NCBI RefSeq assembly: GCF_027812955.1
Contig: NZ_JAPYZV010000005.1
Location: forward strand, 62,001-126,000
Reading direction: 5' to 3'
Length of the DNA: 64,000 nucleotides
Source of the DNA: Pedococcus sp. 5OH_020
Lineage (GTDB): Bacteria; Actinomycetota; Actinomycetes; Actinomycetales; Dermatophilaceae
The notes under the pieces were generated by a model. It made no database searches and had not been told where the DNA came from. It was given only the letters and a program-made list of their open reading frames with translations. How positions within the stretch are numbered: position 1 is the stretch's first letter; every line of letters begins with the position of its first letter. Made by a program: the position numbers and the translations under genes. Below, piece after piece: positions 8,929 through 15,991 of the stretch.

Positions 8929-8960
8929 AGCGCCGGGGCTCGGGTGCGAGCCCCGGCGCT
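8929..8960. repeat. Strong intercistronic hairpin between the two SIS genes
   Basis: A perfect 14-bp stem (8929-8942 with 8947-8960, AGCGCCGGGGCTCG and complement) and a GGTG tetraloop, between the stop of SIS copy 2 (8972) and the start of SIS copy 1 (8891). There is no T tract on the transcribed strand, so it is more likely a processing, stability or partial-attenuation element than a full terminator. Confidence 0.75.
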
Positions 8961-8971
8961 GTCAGCACCGC

Positions 8972-9970
8972 TCAGTAGTCGACCTTGAACATGTAGTGCC
9001 GCTGCTCGAGGTCGTGGCCCCGGACGGACTCGTAGTGCTGAGCCAGGCGGTTCGCCAGGGCACCGATGACGATCCCGGTGAAGTCACCCCTCAGCTCAGC
9101 CGGGACTCCGGGCAGCTCGAGGTCCTTGACGTCCACGTACTGAGCCTTCTTGCAGTAGGTGTCGAGGAACTTCTTGCCACGCTCTGCCATGGGGCGAGTG
9201 GCGTCCTCGCCCAGCCACAGCAGCACGGCGGTGTCGTCGTTGACCATCTCGAAGGCGCCCTGGAAGAACTCGCCGGTGTTGAACGCGGCTGCGTGCTTCC
9301 ACTGCATCTCCTGCAGGAAGCACATGGCGAAGCCGTACGCCCACCCATACCCCGGACCCGAGCCCAGCACGTAGGTGATGGGCTCGTCCTTGAACGCCTC
9401 CGCGATGTCGGCCAGCGTCCCTTCGGACTGCTGCACCGCATTCAGCACAGCCTCCGGAAGGGCCTGGAGAGCGGCTGAGATCGAGCCGGCATCAACGTCC
9501 GCTCCAGTGGCCTCCAGCAGGCTGAAGGCAACCAGCAGCTCGAAGATGTCGCTCTTGCCGGCGAAGGCCTTGTCCACTGCGTCCGCCAGCGGGCTGCCGG
9601 CCTTCGCCGAGGCGATCACCGTCGCGCCAGACGCCTTGGCCGTCTTGGCCGCCTGCACGGTCTCCTTCGTGGTGCCCGTGTAGGAGGCGAGGACCACCAG
9701 AGAGCCGGGACCCATGAGCGCCGGAGTGCTGCTGTTGAGCTCGTCGCTCTGCAGCTGGAAGGCGGGGAAGGACGCCTTCTGCTGCAAGAGGTAGTGGGCG
9801 GGCCAGCTACAGATGATCGAGCCGCCAGCGCCCACGAAGTACACGTTGCGCAGGCCGGCCTCGACGAGGGGCGCGACCGTCTCAGCGATGGCTGCGCGCT
9901 CATCGATGGCGGCTCGGTACTTGTCGACGGTGTCCGCGTCGATGGGCTTCAGGGGAAGGGTGTCAGGCAT
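8972..9970 (-). CDS. SIS-domain sugar isomerase, Amadori 6-phosphate deglycase-like, copy 2
   Basis: A 332-residue paralogue of the next gene, with the same two-SIS layout (YTGTTKETVQ loop near residue 97) and FraB-like C-terminus (QRHYMFKVDY). Its active-site-like segment is TGEFFQG (E234, Q237): it keeps the Glu but replaces the His found in relatives. It is the first gene of the operon, directly under two LacI-type operators. The ATG at 9970 has GGAG upstream; GTG at 9985 is an alternative. Two deglycases side by side recall gfrE/gfrF of Salmonella, which act on fructose-lysine and glucose-lysine phosphates. Confidence 0.78.
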   Translation of the reverse strand: MPDTLPLKPIDADTVDKYRAAIDERAAIAETVAPLVEAGLRNVYFVGAGGSIICSWPAHYLLQQKASFPAFQLQSDELNSSTPALMGPGSLVVLASYTGTTKETVQAAKTAKASGATVIASAKAGSPLADAVDKAFAGKSDIFELLVAFSLLEATGADVDAGSISAALQALPEAVLNAVQQSEGTLADIAEAFKDEPITYVLGSGPGYGWAYGFAMCFLQEMQWKHAAAFNTGEFFQGAFEMVNDDTAVLLWLGEDATRPMAERGKKFLDTYCKKAQYVDVKDLELPGVPAELRGDFTGIVIGALANRLAQHYESVRGHDLEQRHYMFKVDY

Positions 9971-9995
9971 TGTCACTCCGTACACATCGGGATGT

Positions 9996-10009
9996 CGATA
10001 ACGTTCTCA
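9996..10009. promoter_or_regulatory. LacI-family operator 1
   Basis: CGATAACGTTCTCA, one mismatch from the general LacI-family pattern TGnnAACGTTnnCA with its central CG. It lies 26 bases upstream of the SIS copy 2 start codon and is 24 bp centre to centre from the second site. The divergent LacI-type gene is the likely regulator. Confidence 0.65.
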
Positions 10010-10019
10010 TTACCGCGTG

Positions 10020-10033
10020 TGGTAACGTTCTCA
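10020..10033. promoter_or_regulatory. LacI-family operator 2 overlapping the operon promoter
   Basis: TGGTAACGTTCTCA matches TGnnAACGTTnnCA fully and shares TAACGTTCTCA with site 1. It lies where the -10 region of a minus-strand promoter would be, given a TTGACA -35 at 10054-10049. Binding here should block transcription of the deglycase-kinase-transporter operon. Confidence 0.7.
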
Positions 10034-10048
10034 GAAGTTGCAGGCACA

Positions 10049-10054
10049 TGTCAA
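10049..10054 (-). promoter_or_regulatory. -35 element of the minus-strand operon promoter
   Basis: A perfect TTGACA on the minus strand, 79 bases upstream of the SIS copy 2 start. Seventeen bases further on is AGAACG, a weak -10 lying inside operator 2. A poor -10 under a perfect -35 is a candidate promoter only. Confidence 0.45.
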
Positions 10055-10172
10055 GACCGTTCCGCTAGGACTGCGCTGCCGCTTTCCCAGCCCCGCTCAT
10101 CTGGCTCAACGGCGGCAAGCCTGCGGGCATGTTGCACACTGCTCGTGACGGCAGCCGCCGCAGGGAGGAACC

Positions 10173-11288
10173 ATGCGTAGAAGCGCCCGCGAGGGGGTGG
10201 CGACGATTCCCGACGTGGCCAGGCATGCGGGAGTCTCCACCGCTACGGCGGCGCGGGCCCTCGGAGGTTACGGCTCCGTAAGCCCCAAGACGCACCAGCG
10301 GGTCCTCGTCGCCGCAGCAACCCTGGGATACCGGCCCAACGGCTTGGCCCGCAGCATGATCACCGGAACGACGCACACCCTCGGCGTGGTCCTGGCAGAC
10401 ATTGAGAACCCCTTCTTCTACCGAGCGCTGCGGGGAATCACCGACACGGCGCGGTCGCGGGGATACGGCGTCGTACTCACGAACACCGACGAGGACGCAA
10501 GCCTGGAGCGGGAAGCGCTCACCACCCTCCTCGAGCGGCGCGTTGACGGCCTCATCGTCTGCCCTGCCGAGGGCGGTGACCGCCGACACCTGAGCGACAC
10601 CGTCGACTCCGGGCTCCCGATGGTGCTGTTGGACAGACATGTCCCGGGACTGGGCGTAGACATGGTCGGGCTGGACAACCGCCGGGCGGCTGCCGACGCC
10701 ACCCGATGCCTCATCCAGCACGGTCACACTCGGATCGCCATCGTCACCGGTGGCCGCGAACCCGTGCTGCCCACGCCGACACAGCGGAACGTGCCAGGCA
10801 TCCAGGGCAGCTCCGTCACCACCCCGGCGCGAGCGGCCGGATACCGCGACGCGATGGTCGAAGCAGGCCTGGAACTGCGGCCGGAGTACCTCAGCGCGAG
10901 CGGCTTCCACCGAGACGACGCCGCAGCCGCCACCGAGGTGCTCATGAACCTGAGCGAACCACCCACTGCGGTGCTCGCCTTCGACAGCATCCTGACCCTT
11001 GGTGTGCTGCTAGCCCTGCGCCGACTGGGAAGACGCTGCCCCGATGACGTCTCTGTACTGGGCTTCGACGACGCCGAGTGGGCCGAAGTCGTATCTCCGC
11101 CACTCTCCGTGGTGCGCCAGCCGGTGTACGAGATCGGGTCGAAAGCCTGCACACTGCTTCTCGACCGCATAGAGGGCGGAGGACGGCGCCCGAGCCAACA
11201 CCGACTCAAGGGGCAGCTCATCGAGAGGGACTCGACGGCCGCCCCCGGTACCGCGGTGCACGAAGACGCCGCGCTTCTTGCCACGTAG
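10173..11288 (+). CDS. LacI-family transcriptional regulator
   Basis: A 371-residue repressor. Residues about 12-35 form the helix-turn-helix (IPDVARHAGVSTATAARALG), followed by the hinge (GYRPNGLARSM) and a periplasmic-binding-protein-like effector domain (GVVLADIENPFFY, VDGLIVCP, LGFDDAEW). It is divergent from the deglycase operon with a 202-base spacer holding two LacI-type operators, so local repression relieved by a sugar or sugar phosphate is the simplest reading. GGGAGG sits five bases before the ATG. Effector identity is not visible. Confidence 0.9.
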   Translation: MRRSAREGVATIPDVARHAGVSTATAARALGGYGSVSPKTHQRVLVAAATLGYRPNGLARSMITGTTHTLGVVLADIENPFFYRALRGITDTARSRGYGVVLTNTDEDASLEREALTTLLERRVDGLIVCPAEGGDRRHLSDTVDSGLPMVLLDRHVPGLGVDMVGLDNRRAAADATRCLIQHGHTRIAIVTGGREPVLPTPTQRNVPGIQGSSVTTPARAAGYRDAMVEAGLELRPEYLSASGFHRDDAAAATEVLMNLSEPPTAVLAFDSILTLGVLLALRRLGRRCPDDVSVLGFDDAEWAEVVSPPLSVVRQPVYEIGSKACTLLLDRIEGGGRRPSQHRLKGQLIERDSTAAPGTAVHEDAALLAT

Positions 11289-11534
11289 ACCGCAAACACG
11301 CCTCGCTGGCTTCACGACCCTAAGGCGGCCATCAGCCAAACGAAACCCCGCGGCCGCCAGCCGGTCGGCGGGGAGCCACGCGTGTAGGACCGATCTCAAG
11401 GTTGCCGGTCTTAAGAAGATTCAACTAGTCGGGCAAACCGCGTTGCCTGTCCAGCGAAGCCGGCTTCATGCTGGTCTGGAGACACTTGGCACTTGCCCTT
11501 GACCGGCGTGTGGCTTTGGGAGGGGAGCGGTCCT

Positions 11535-12599
11535 GTGAGCGACGTGCTCGTCGTGGGCGCTGGGATCATCGGCGCGTCCATCGCCTACCACGCCGCCCGG
11601 GCCGGGGCGTCGGTGAGGGTGGTGGACAAGTCGCTGCCGGGGTCGGGCGTCACCGCGGACTCCTTCGCCTGGATCGGCGCGGCAGGTGATGCCCCGCCCA
11701 GCACCGAAGGCATCTACCGGACGGTGCTGGAGGACTACCGTCGTCTGGAGACCCAGCTGCCCAGGGTTCGGGTGCGGTGGACCGGTTCGGTCACCTGGTC
11801 CGAGGCGGTGCCGACGGACAGCGGAGATCTGGGGCCCGGACAACGCCTGGTTGACACCGCAGAGATTGCTCGGTTGGAGCCGAACCTGCGCACTCCTCCG
11901 CGGTGGGCGGTCTTCACTGCCAGCGATGGAGCCGTCGATCCGGTGGAGGTCACCGAGGCTCTTGTGGAGGCCGCGAGGGGTCACGGGGCGCAGGTGGCCC
12001 TCGGGGTCGCCGTCCGCGGCTTGCGGGTGCAGGAAGGGCGAGTCGTCGGAGTCGACACCTCGACAGGGTTCGTTGCGGCCGGCACCGTCGTGCTGGCCGC
12101 CGGAGTCGATACCCCGGGTCTGTGCGCGCCCCTGGGGCTCGTGCTGCCGGTCGGGCCTTCGCCGGCGCTGCTGCTGCGCTACGCCGGTCCTCCAGGCATC
12201 ATCCGCACCCTTCTGGCCAGCCCGGGCCTGGAGGCGCGCCAGACCGGGGACCGAGAGCTCTTGGTGGCACGGCCGTACCGCGGCGAGACCAGTCGGGCGG
12301 ACCTCGCGCGGACCGCTCGAGAGACCTCGGAGCGGCTCAGGGCGATGTTCGAGCACGGCGAAGAGCTGCAGCCGGCCGGCATCCGCCTCGGGATGCGCCC
12401 CATGCCGAGCGACGAGGTACCCGTCATCGGGCCGACTGCCGTTGCCGGCGTCTACGTCGCCGTGATGCACGCCGGCGTGACCCTGGCGCCGACCGTTGGC
12501 CGCTTGGTCGCCGGCGAACTGACAGACCGCGCAGACGCCGACGAGCTGAGGCGGTGTCGGCCCGGCCGCCTCCTGCGAAACTCGACCGTCGTCACGTGA
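11535..12599 (+). CDS. FAD-dependent amine/amino-acid oxidoreductase (DAO family)
   Basis: A 354-residue DAO-superfamily flavoprotein. The N-terminal VVGAGIIGASIAYHAARAG is the ADP-binding beta-alpha-beta motif and the C-terminal HAGVTLAPTVGRLVAGEL is the usual FAD/substrate segment. GTG at 11535 is preferred because GGGAGGGGAG lies just upstream; the frame is open to ATG 11493. It lies 246 bases downstream of the LacI gene on the same strand. DAO-family enzymes include glycine/sarcosine oxidases and also fructosyl-amino-acid oxidases, so a link to Amadori compounds is possible but is inferred from position only. Confidence 0.75.
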   Translation: MSDVLVVGAGIIGASIAYHAARAGASVRVVDKSLPGSGVTADSFAWIGAAGDAPPSTEGIYRTVLEDYRRLETQLPRVRVRWTGSVTWSEAVPTDSGDLGPGQRLVDTAEIARLEPNLRTPPRWAVFTASDGAVDPVEVTEALVEAARGHGAQVALGVAVRGLRVQEGRVVGVDTSTGFVAAGTVVLAAGVDTPGLCAPLGLVLPVGPSPALLLRYAGPPGIIRTLLASPGLEARQTGDRELLVARPYRGETSRADLARTARETSERLRAMFEHGEELQPAGIRLGMRPMPSDEVPVIGPTAVAGVYVAVMHAGVTLAPTVGRLVAGELTDRADADELRRCRPGRLLRNSTVVT

Positions 12600-12675
12600 C
12601 CGAGTCTGGCAGGGCAGCGAGGACGCAACTGCCAATGCTCAGGGCCACCGCGGAATCAACGTGTGTCCCTGGACG

Positions 12676-12760
12676 TGTCCGGAGGGGGACTTGAACCCCC
12701 ACGCCCGATAAAGGGCACTAGCACCTCAAGCTAGCGCGTCTGCCATTCCGCCACCCGGAC
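12676..12760 (-). tRNA. tRNA-Leu (anticodon GAG)
   Basis: An 85-nt class II tRNA. The acceptor arms GTCCGGG and TCCGGAC pair (one G-U), the D-arm is GCGGAATGGCAGACGC, the anticodon stem-loop is CTAGC-TTGAGGT-GCTAG giving GAG, there is a variable arm (TGCCC/GGGCG), and the T-arm is GGGGG-TTCAAGT-CCCCC. CCA is not encoded. Its 3' end faces the accessory region on the left, the side used by tRNA-integrating elements. Confidence 0.95.
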
Positions 12761-12927
12761 AGGTGCTCACAGTCGCCTTGGGGAGCGCCTGCTGCGACCC
12801 GGAACGATAGCACGCAGGCCACCCCATCTCCGAACCGGCTCCGGCCGCACGGTGCCGGACCACGGCGCGCCGCAACGGACCGAGCGGAACCGACATCGGA
12901 CCGTGGAGTCGTCCTAGTCTGGAGGCC

Positions 12928-14250
12928 ATGAACCAGGTCACCGGCCCAGTGGACGAGGTCGTCCGCATCTGCCAGGAGCTCATCCGGATCGACAGCACCA
13001 ACTACGGAGACGGCAGCGGCCCGGGGGAGCGGGAGGCTGCCGAGTATGTCGTGCGCATGCTGCGCGAGGTCGGCCTGGAGCCGACCATCGTCGAGAGCGA
13101 CCCCGGACGGGCCAGTGTCGTCGTGCGGGTCGAGGGGGCCGACCGGAACCGTCCAGCACTGTGCATCCACGGACACCTCGACGTGGTACCCGCGAACGCC
13201 GCCGACTGGCAGGTCGAGCCGCTCGGCGGTGAGCTGAAGGACGGCTGCATCTGGGGACGCGGCGCCGTCGACATGAAGGACATGGACGCGATGATCCTGG
13301 CGAACATCCGCGACCTTGCTCGACGCGGCGCCAAGCCGCCGCGTGACATCGTCTTCGCCTTCTTCGCCGACGAGGAGGCTGGGGGAGTCAAGGGCTCGCA
13401 CTATGTCGTCGACCACCACCCGGAGCTCTTCGCCGGGGTGGACGAGGCCGTCAGCGAGGTCGGTGGCTACAGCGTAACGGTCCCCACGCCAGGAGGTGCG
13501 GACACCCGCGCCTACCTCGTCCAGACCGCGGAGAAGGGGATCCTGTGGCTGCGGCTCACCGCACATGGTCGCGCCGGACACGGGTCGGTGCCCAACCCCG
13601 AGAACGCACTGGTGCGCCTCGCCGAGGCGATCACACGCATCAACGAGCACAAGTGGCCGCGCGAGTATGTCGCAGCGGTGCGCGAGCTGCTCGACGGCCT
13701 GAGCGCGCTGACCGGCACCAGGTACTCCGACGAGGACCTCGACGAGCTCCTCGACCATCTCGGCGGGGCCCAGGGGTTCGTCCGCGGAACCCTGCAGGAC
13801 ACCGCGAACTTCACCATGGCCGACGCCGGGTACAAGCACAACGTCATCCCGCAGACCGCCTGTGCGTCGCTGGACTGCCGCTTCCTCCCCGGCCATGACG
13901 ACGAGCTCCTTGCGACGATCCGCGAGCTGGCCGGCGAGCACGTCCACGTGGACATCGTCCATCGCGACATCGCTCTCGACACTCCGTTCGAAGGCCCGCT
14001 CGTCGACGCCATGAAGGCCGCCCTGCTCGCGGAGGACCCAGGCGCGCAGGTGCTCCCGTACTGCCTCTCGGGTGGGACCGACAACAAGGCGCTGAGCACC
14101 CTGGGCATCACGGGCTATGGTTTCGCCCCGCTCCAGCTCCCCGCCGACCTCGACTTCGCGCCCATGTTCCACGGCATCGACGAGCGCGTGCCGGTCGACG
14201 CCCTGGAGTTCGGAGCCCGCGTGCTCCAGCGGTTCATCGCGACCTGCTGA
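12928..14250 (+). CDS. M20/M28-type metallopeptidase (M20 family)
   Basis: A 440-residue cytosolic M20-family dipeptidase/deacylase-like hydrolase. Metal and catalytic residues lie in CIHGHLDVVP (His, Asp), WGRGAVDMKD (bridging Asp), FFADEEAGG (catalytic Glu and metal Glu) and a late SGGTDNKAL-to-FHGIDE segment carrying the last His. A lid/dimerisation domain interrupts the fold (GRAGHGSVPNPENA). TAGTCT at 12915-12920 ends seven bases before the ATG, suggesting a leaderless transcript, although GGAGG also precedes it. Substrate is not predictable. Confidence 0.88.
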   Translation: MNQVTGPVDEVVRICQELIRIDSTNYGDGSGPGEREAAEYVVRMLREVGLEPTIVESDPGRASVVVRVEGADRNRPALCIHGHLDVVPANAADWQVEPLGGELKDGCIWGRGAVDMKDMDAMILANIRDLARRGAKPPRDIVFAFFADEEAGGVKGSHYVVDHHPELFAGVDEAVSEVGGYSVTVPTPGGADTRAYLVQTAEKGILWLRLTAHGRAGHGSVPNPENALVRLAEAITRINEHKWPREYVAAVRELLDGLSALTGTRYSDEDLDELLDHLGGAQGFVRGTLQDTANFTMADAGYKHNVIPQTACASLDCRFLPGHDDELLATIRELAGEHVHVDIVHRDIALDTPFEGPLVDAMKAALLAEDPGAQVLPYCLSGGTDNKALSTLGITGYGFAPLQLPADLDFAPMFHGIDERVPVDALEFGARVLQRFIATC

Positions 14251-14347
14251 GACCGCCAAGAATTCCTGGCCCCACACCCGTACCCAACGCGCCGCCGCCC
14301 TCGTTGACACGTCAGTAACCGCTGACCTGAAGACCGAGGGATCGTCG

Positions 14348-15367
14348 ATGAGGACTCACCCGCACCATCCGCTGCCGTCGCGACTGGGGGCCGCCACCCT
14401 GCTCGCCGGAGTCGGCCTCGTCGCCGGACTCGGCGTCGCAGCCAGTGCGCAGGCGACCCCCGCGCCGCTGCCGTCGCCGATCTCGCAGCCGGTCGACCAG
14501 GTGCGCCAGGCCCTGACGGCTGGAAGCGGCGGCGCGTCGGTCCCAGGTCTGGCCGAAGGCGGTGGGAAGCTCCTGACCGGGGCGACGACCTCGGGTACGG
14601 CACCGAGCCTGCCCCCCGGCGCCGGCTCCGGCACGACAGCTTCGGAGAGCCCTGGTTCTGACGCCACTGGGTCGGGCACCGGCTCACTGACCGGAGCAAA
14701 GACAGCCGGCGGCGCGGCGCCGTCCAAAGACGGTACGACGGGCGGCAGGGCTACGCCCTCACGTGGGACCGCGAACCGGTCGTCCAGTCCGGCAGGTGTC
14801 CAGGCGCAGACCCCTGCCGCCTCTGTCTGCCTGATCCCCACGGGCGCCGGCTCACCGGCCTTCGAGGTGGCCCTCTCAGCACTGGGGCACGACCTCTCGT
14901 CGCCCGTGGTGCAGCAGTTCCCGCAGCTCTTCGCGCCCTGCCCGAAGAGCACGGTGCCGGCCAACCCGGACGACGTGGTCGCGGTCGACGCGGTCGTGCC
15001 GGACCTTCTCGGAGCCTGCGTGCGGGTCACCCGCCAGGTAGCGCCGCTCAAGACAACCCTCGTCGTGCTGGACCACGACCTCATCGCCGAGCTGACGAAG
15101 GCCGGCGTGCCCTTGGACAAGCTCGTCGTGCCGTGTCCCAGAGGCGCCTTCGCCGGCCGGCAGCTCCCGGCCGGTGCCCACGGCGCCGGCCCCGTTGCGG
15201 CGCTGGGGCCGGCAGGAGCCCCCGGGGCCGCAGCTCGGGCGGGGCTGCCCACCGGCCTCGCGTTCACCGGCACCGCCCCGACCCCGCTTGTCCTGATGGG
15301 GGCGACCCTGCTGGCGCTGGGCACGGTGCTGACCCGCAAGGCGCGCCTGCTGACCGGGCGCGCCTGA
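14348..15367 (+). CDS. Secreted cell-wall-anchored protein with LAFTG sorting signal
   Basis: A 339-residue protein of low complexity (Ala, Gly, Pro, Ser, Thr). Residues about 1-38 form a signal peptide ending near ASAQA. The C-terminus has LAFTG, a hydrophobic helix and a basic tail (TRKARLLTGRA). LAxTG is the motif used by class E sortases of high-G+C actinobacteria, so covalent attachment to peptidoglycan is expected. The middle carries a Cys-containing segment around residues 155-275 and no recognised domain. The ATG at 14348 opens the signal peptide directly. Function unknown. Confidence 0.75.
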   Translation: MRTHPHHPLPSRLGAATLLAGVGLVAGLGVAASAQATPAPLPSPISQPVDQVRQALTAGSGGASVPGLAEGGGKLLTGATTSGTAPSLPPGAGSGTTASESPGSDATGSGTGSLTGAKTAGGAAPSKDGTTGGRATPSRGTANRSSSPAGVQAQTPAASVCLIPTGAGSPAFEVALSALGHDLSSPVVQQFPQLFAPCPKSTVPANPDDVVAVDAVVPDLLGACVRVTRQVAPLKTTLVVLDHDLIAELTKAGVPLDKLVVPCPRGAFAGRQLPAGAHGAGPVAALGPAGAPGAAARAGLPTGLAFTGTAPTPLVLMGATLLALGTVLTRKARLLTGRA

Positions 15368-15380
15368 CCGATAGCCGGCC

Positions 15381-15418
15381 GCCGGGATGCCTGCACGCAG
15401 GGTGTGAGGCATCCCGGC
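15381..15418. terminator. Bidirectional hairpin between convergent genes
   Basis: A perfect 12-bp inverted repeat (GCCGGGATGCCT at 15381-15392, AGGCATCCCGGC at 15407-15418) with a 14-base loop, placed between the stop of the LAFTG gene and the stop of the DUF5703 gene. It lacks a T tract, as is common in actinobacterial terminators. Confidence 0.65.
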
Positions 15419-15431
15419 AGCTGCCCTCCGC

Positions 15432-15614
15432 TCAGGCGCGAGGGGCGCGGATGATCCTGCGTCGCAACCAGGTCCGCTGGACGCCACCCAGATACACGCG
15501 CGTACGGTGCAGCTCCCAGTGCCCGTACTCGGCATGGTCAGTCAGGGTCCGGCGGATGTCGGACTTGGAATCGTCTCGCGTGAAGCTCAGCACGCGGTAC
15601 TCGTACTCAACCAT
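15432..15614 (-). CDS. Small DUF5703-like protein
   Basis: A 60-residue basic protein (EYEYRVLSF near the start; WELHRTRVYLGG and LRRRIIRA at the end). It matches my recollection of the short actinobacterial DUF5703 family, which has no assigned function. The start is ATG 15614 (GTG 15617 adjacent). It lies convergent to the LAFTG gene and divergent from the acidic-protein gene. Confidence 0.65.
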   Translation of the reverse strand: MVEYEYRVLSFTRDDSKSDIRRTLTDHAEYGHWELHRTRVYLGGVQRTWLRRRIIRAPRA

Positions 15615-15653
15615 CACGCGCCATTTTCCCCCAGAACCCGCTACGGTCGGCAC

Positions 15654-15983
15654 ATGACCGCAGACCCGCGTGGCGCGCTGGCCAACCTCTTCACCGCATT
15701 CGAGAGACACCTCGAGGCATCGGCCTCCAAGCGAGGCGAGGAGGACCCCACCGTCATCGCGGCCTACGACGACCTGGCCGACGCGTTCGCGACGTACGAC
15801 GAAGCGCTCCTGCAGGCGTACGGGGAGATGACCCCGCTCGACATCTACGACGGCGAGGACGAAGACGAGGACGAGGACGAGGAGCTGGACGACCACTCGG
15901 ACGAGGACGGGGACGCCGGCGTCTACTCGGGTCTGGACGACGAGGAGTACGACGACGACGTGGACGACGACGACCGGCCCTGA
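15654..15983 (+). CDS. Acidic conserved protein of unknown function
   Basis: A 109-residue protein. Residues 1-60 look helical and globular (NLFTAFERHLEASASKR, AYDDLADAFATYDEAL), and the C-terminal half is a run of Asp/Glu tracts. Similar actinobacterial proteins are often labelled primosomal protein without visible support; nothing here shows a replication role. TACGGT ends six bases before the ATG, so the mRNA is probably leaderless. Confidence 0.65.
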   Translation: MTADPRGALANLFTAFERHLEASASKRGEEDPTVIAAYDDLADAFATYDEALLQAYGEMTPLDIYDGEDEDEDEDEELDDHSDEDGDAGVYSGLDDEEYDDDVDDDDRP

Positions 15984-15991
15984 GGGGTCGG

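Noticed and set aside
7878-9985. Glucosamine-6-phosphate synthase or GlmS-like call for the SIS genes
   Set aside because: There is no glutaminase domain, and the C-terminal RRYY/RHYMFKVDY ends and kinase neighbour fit FraB/FrlB-type deglycases better.
15654-15983. Primosomal protein label for the acidic protein
   Set aside because: No replication or helicase motif is present; the acidic tail alone does not support it.
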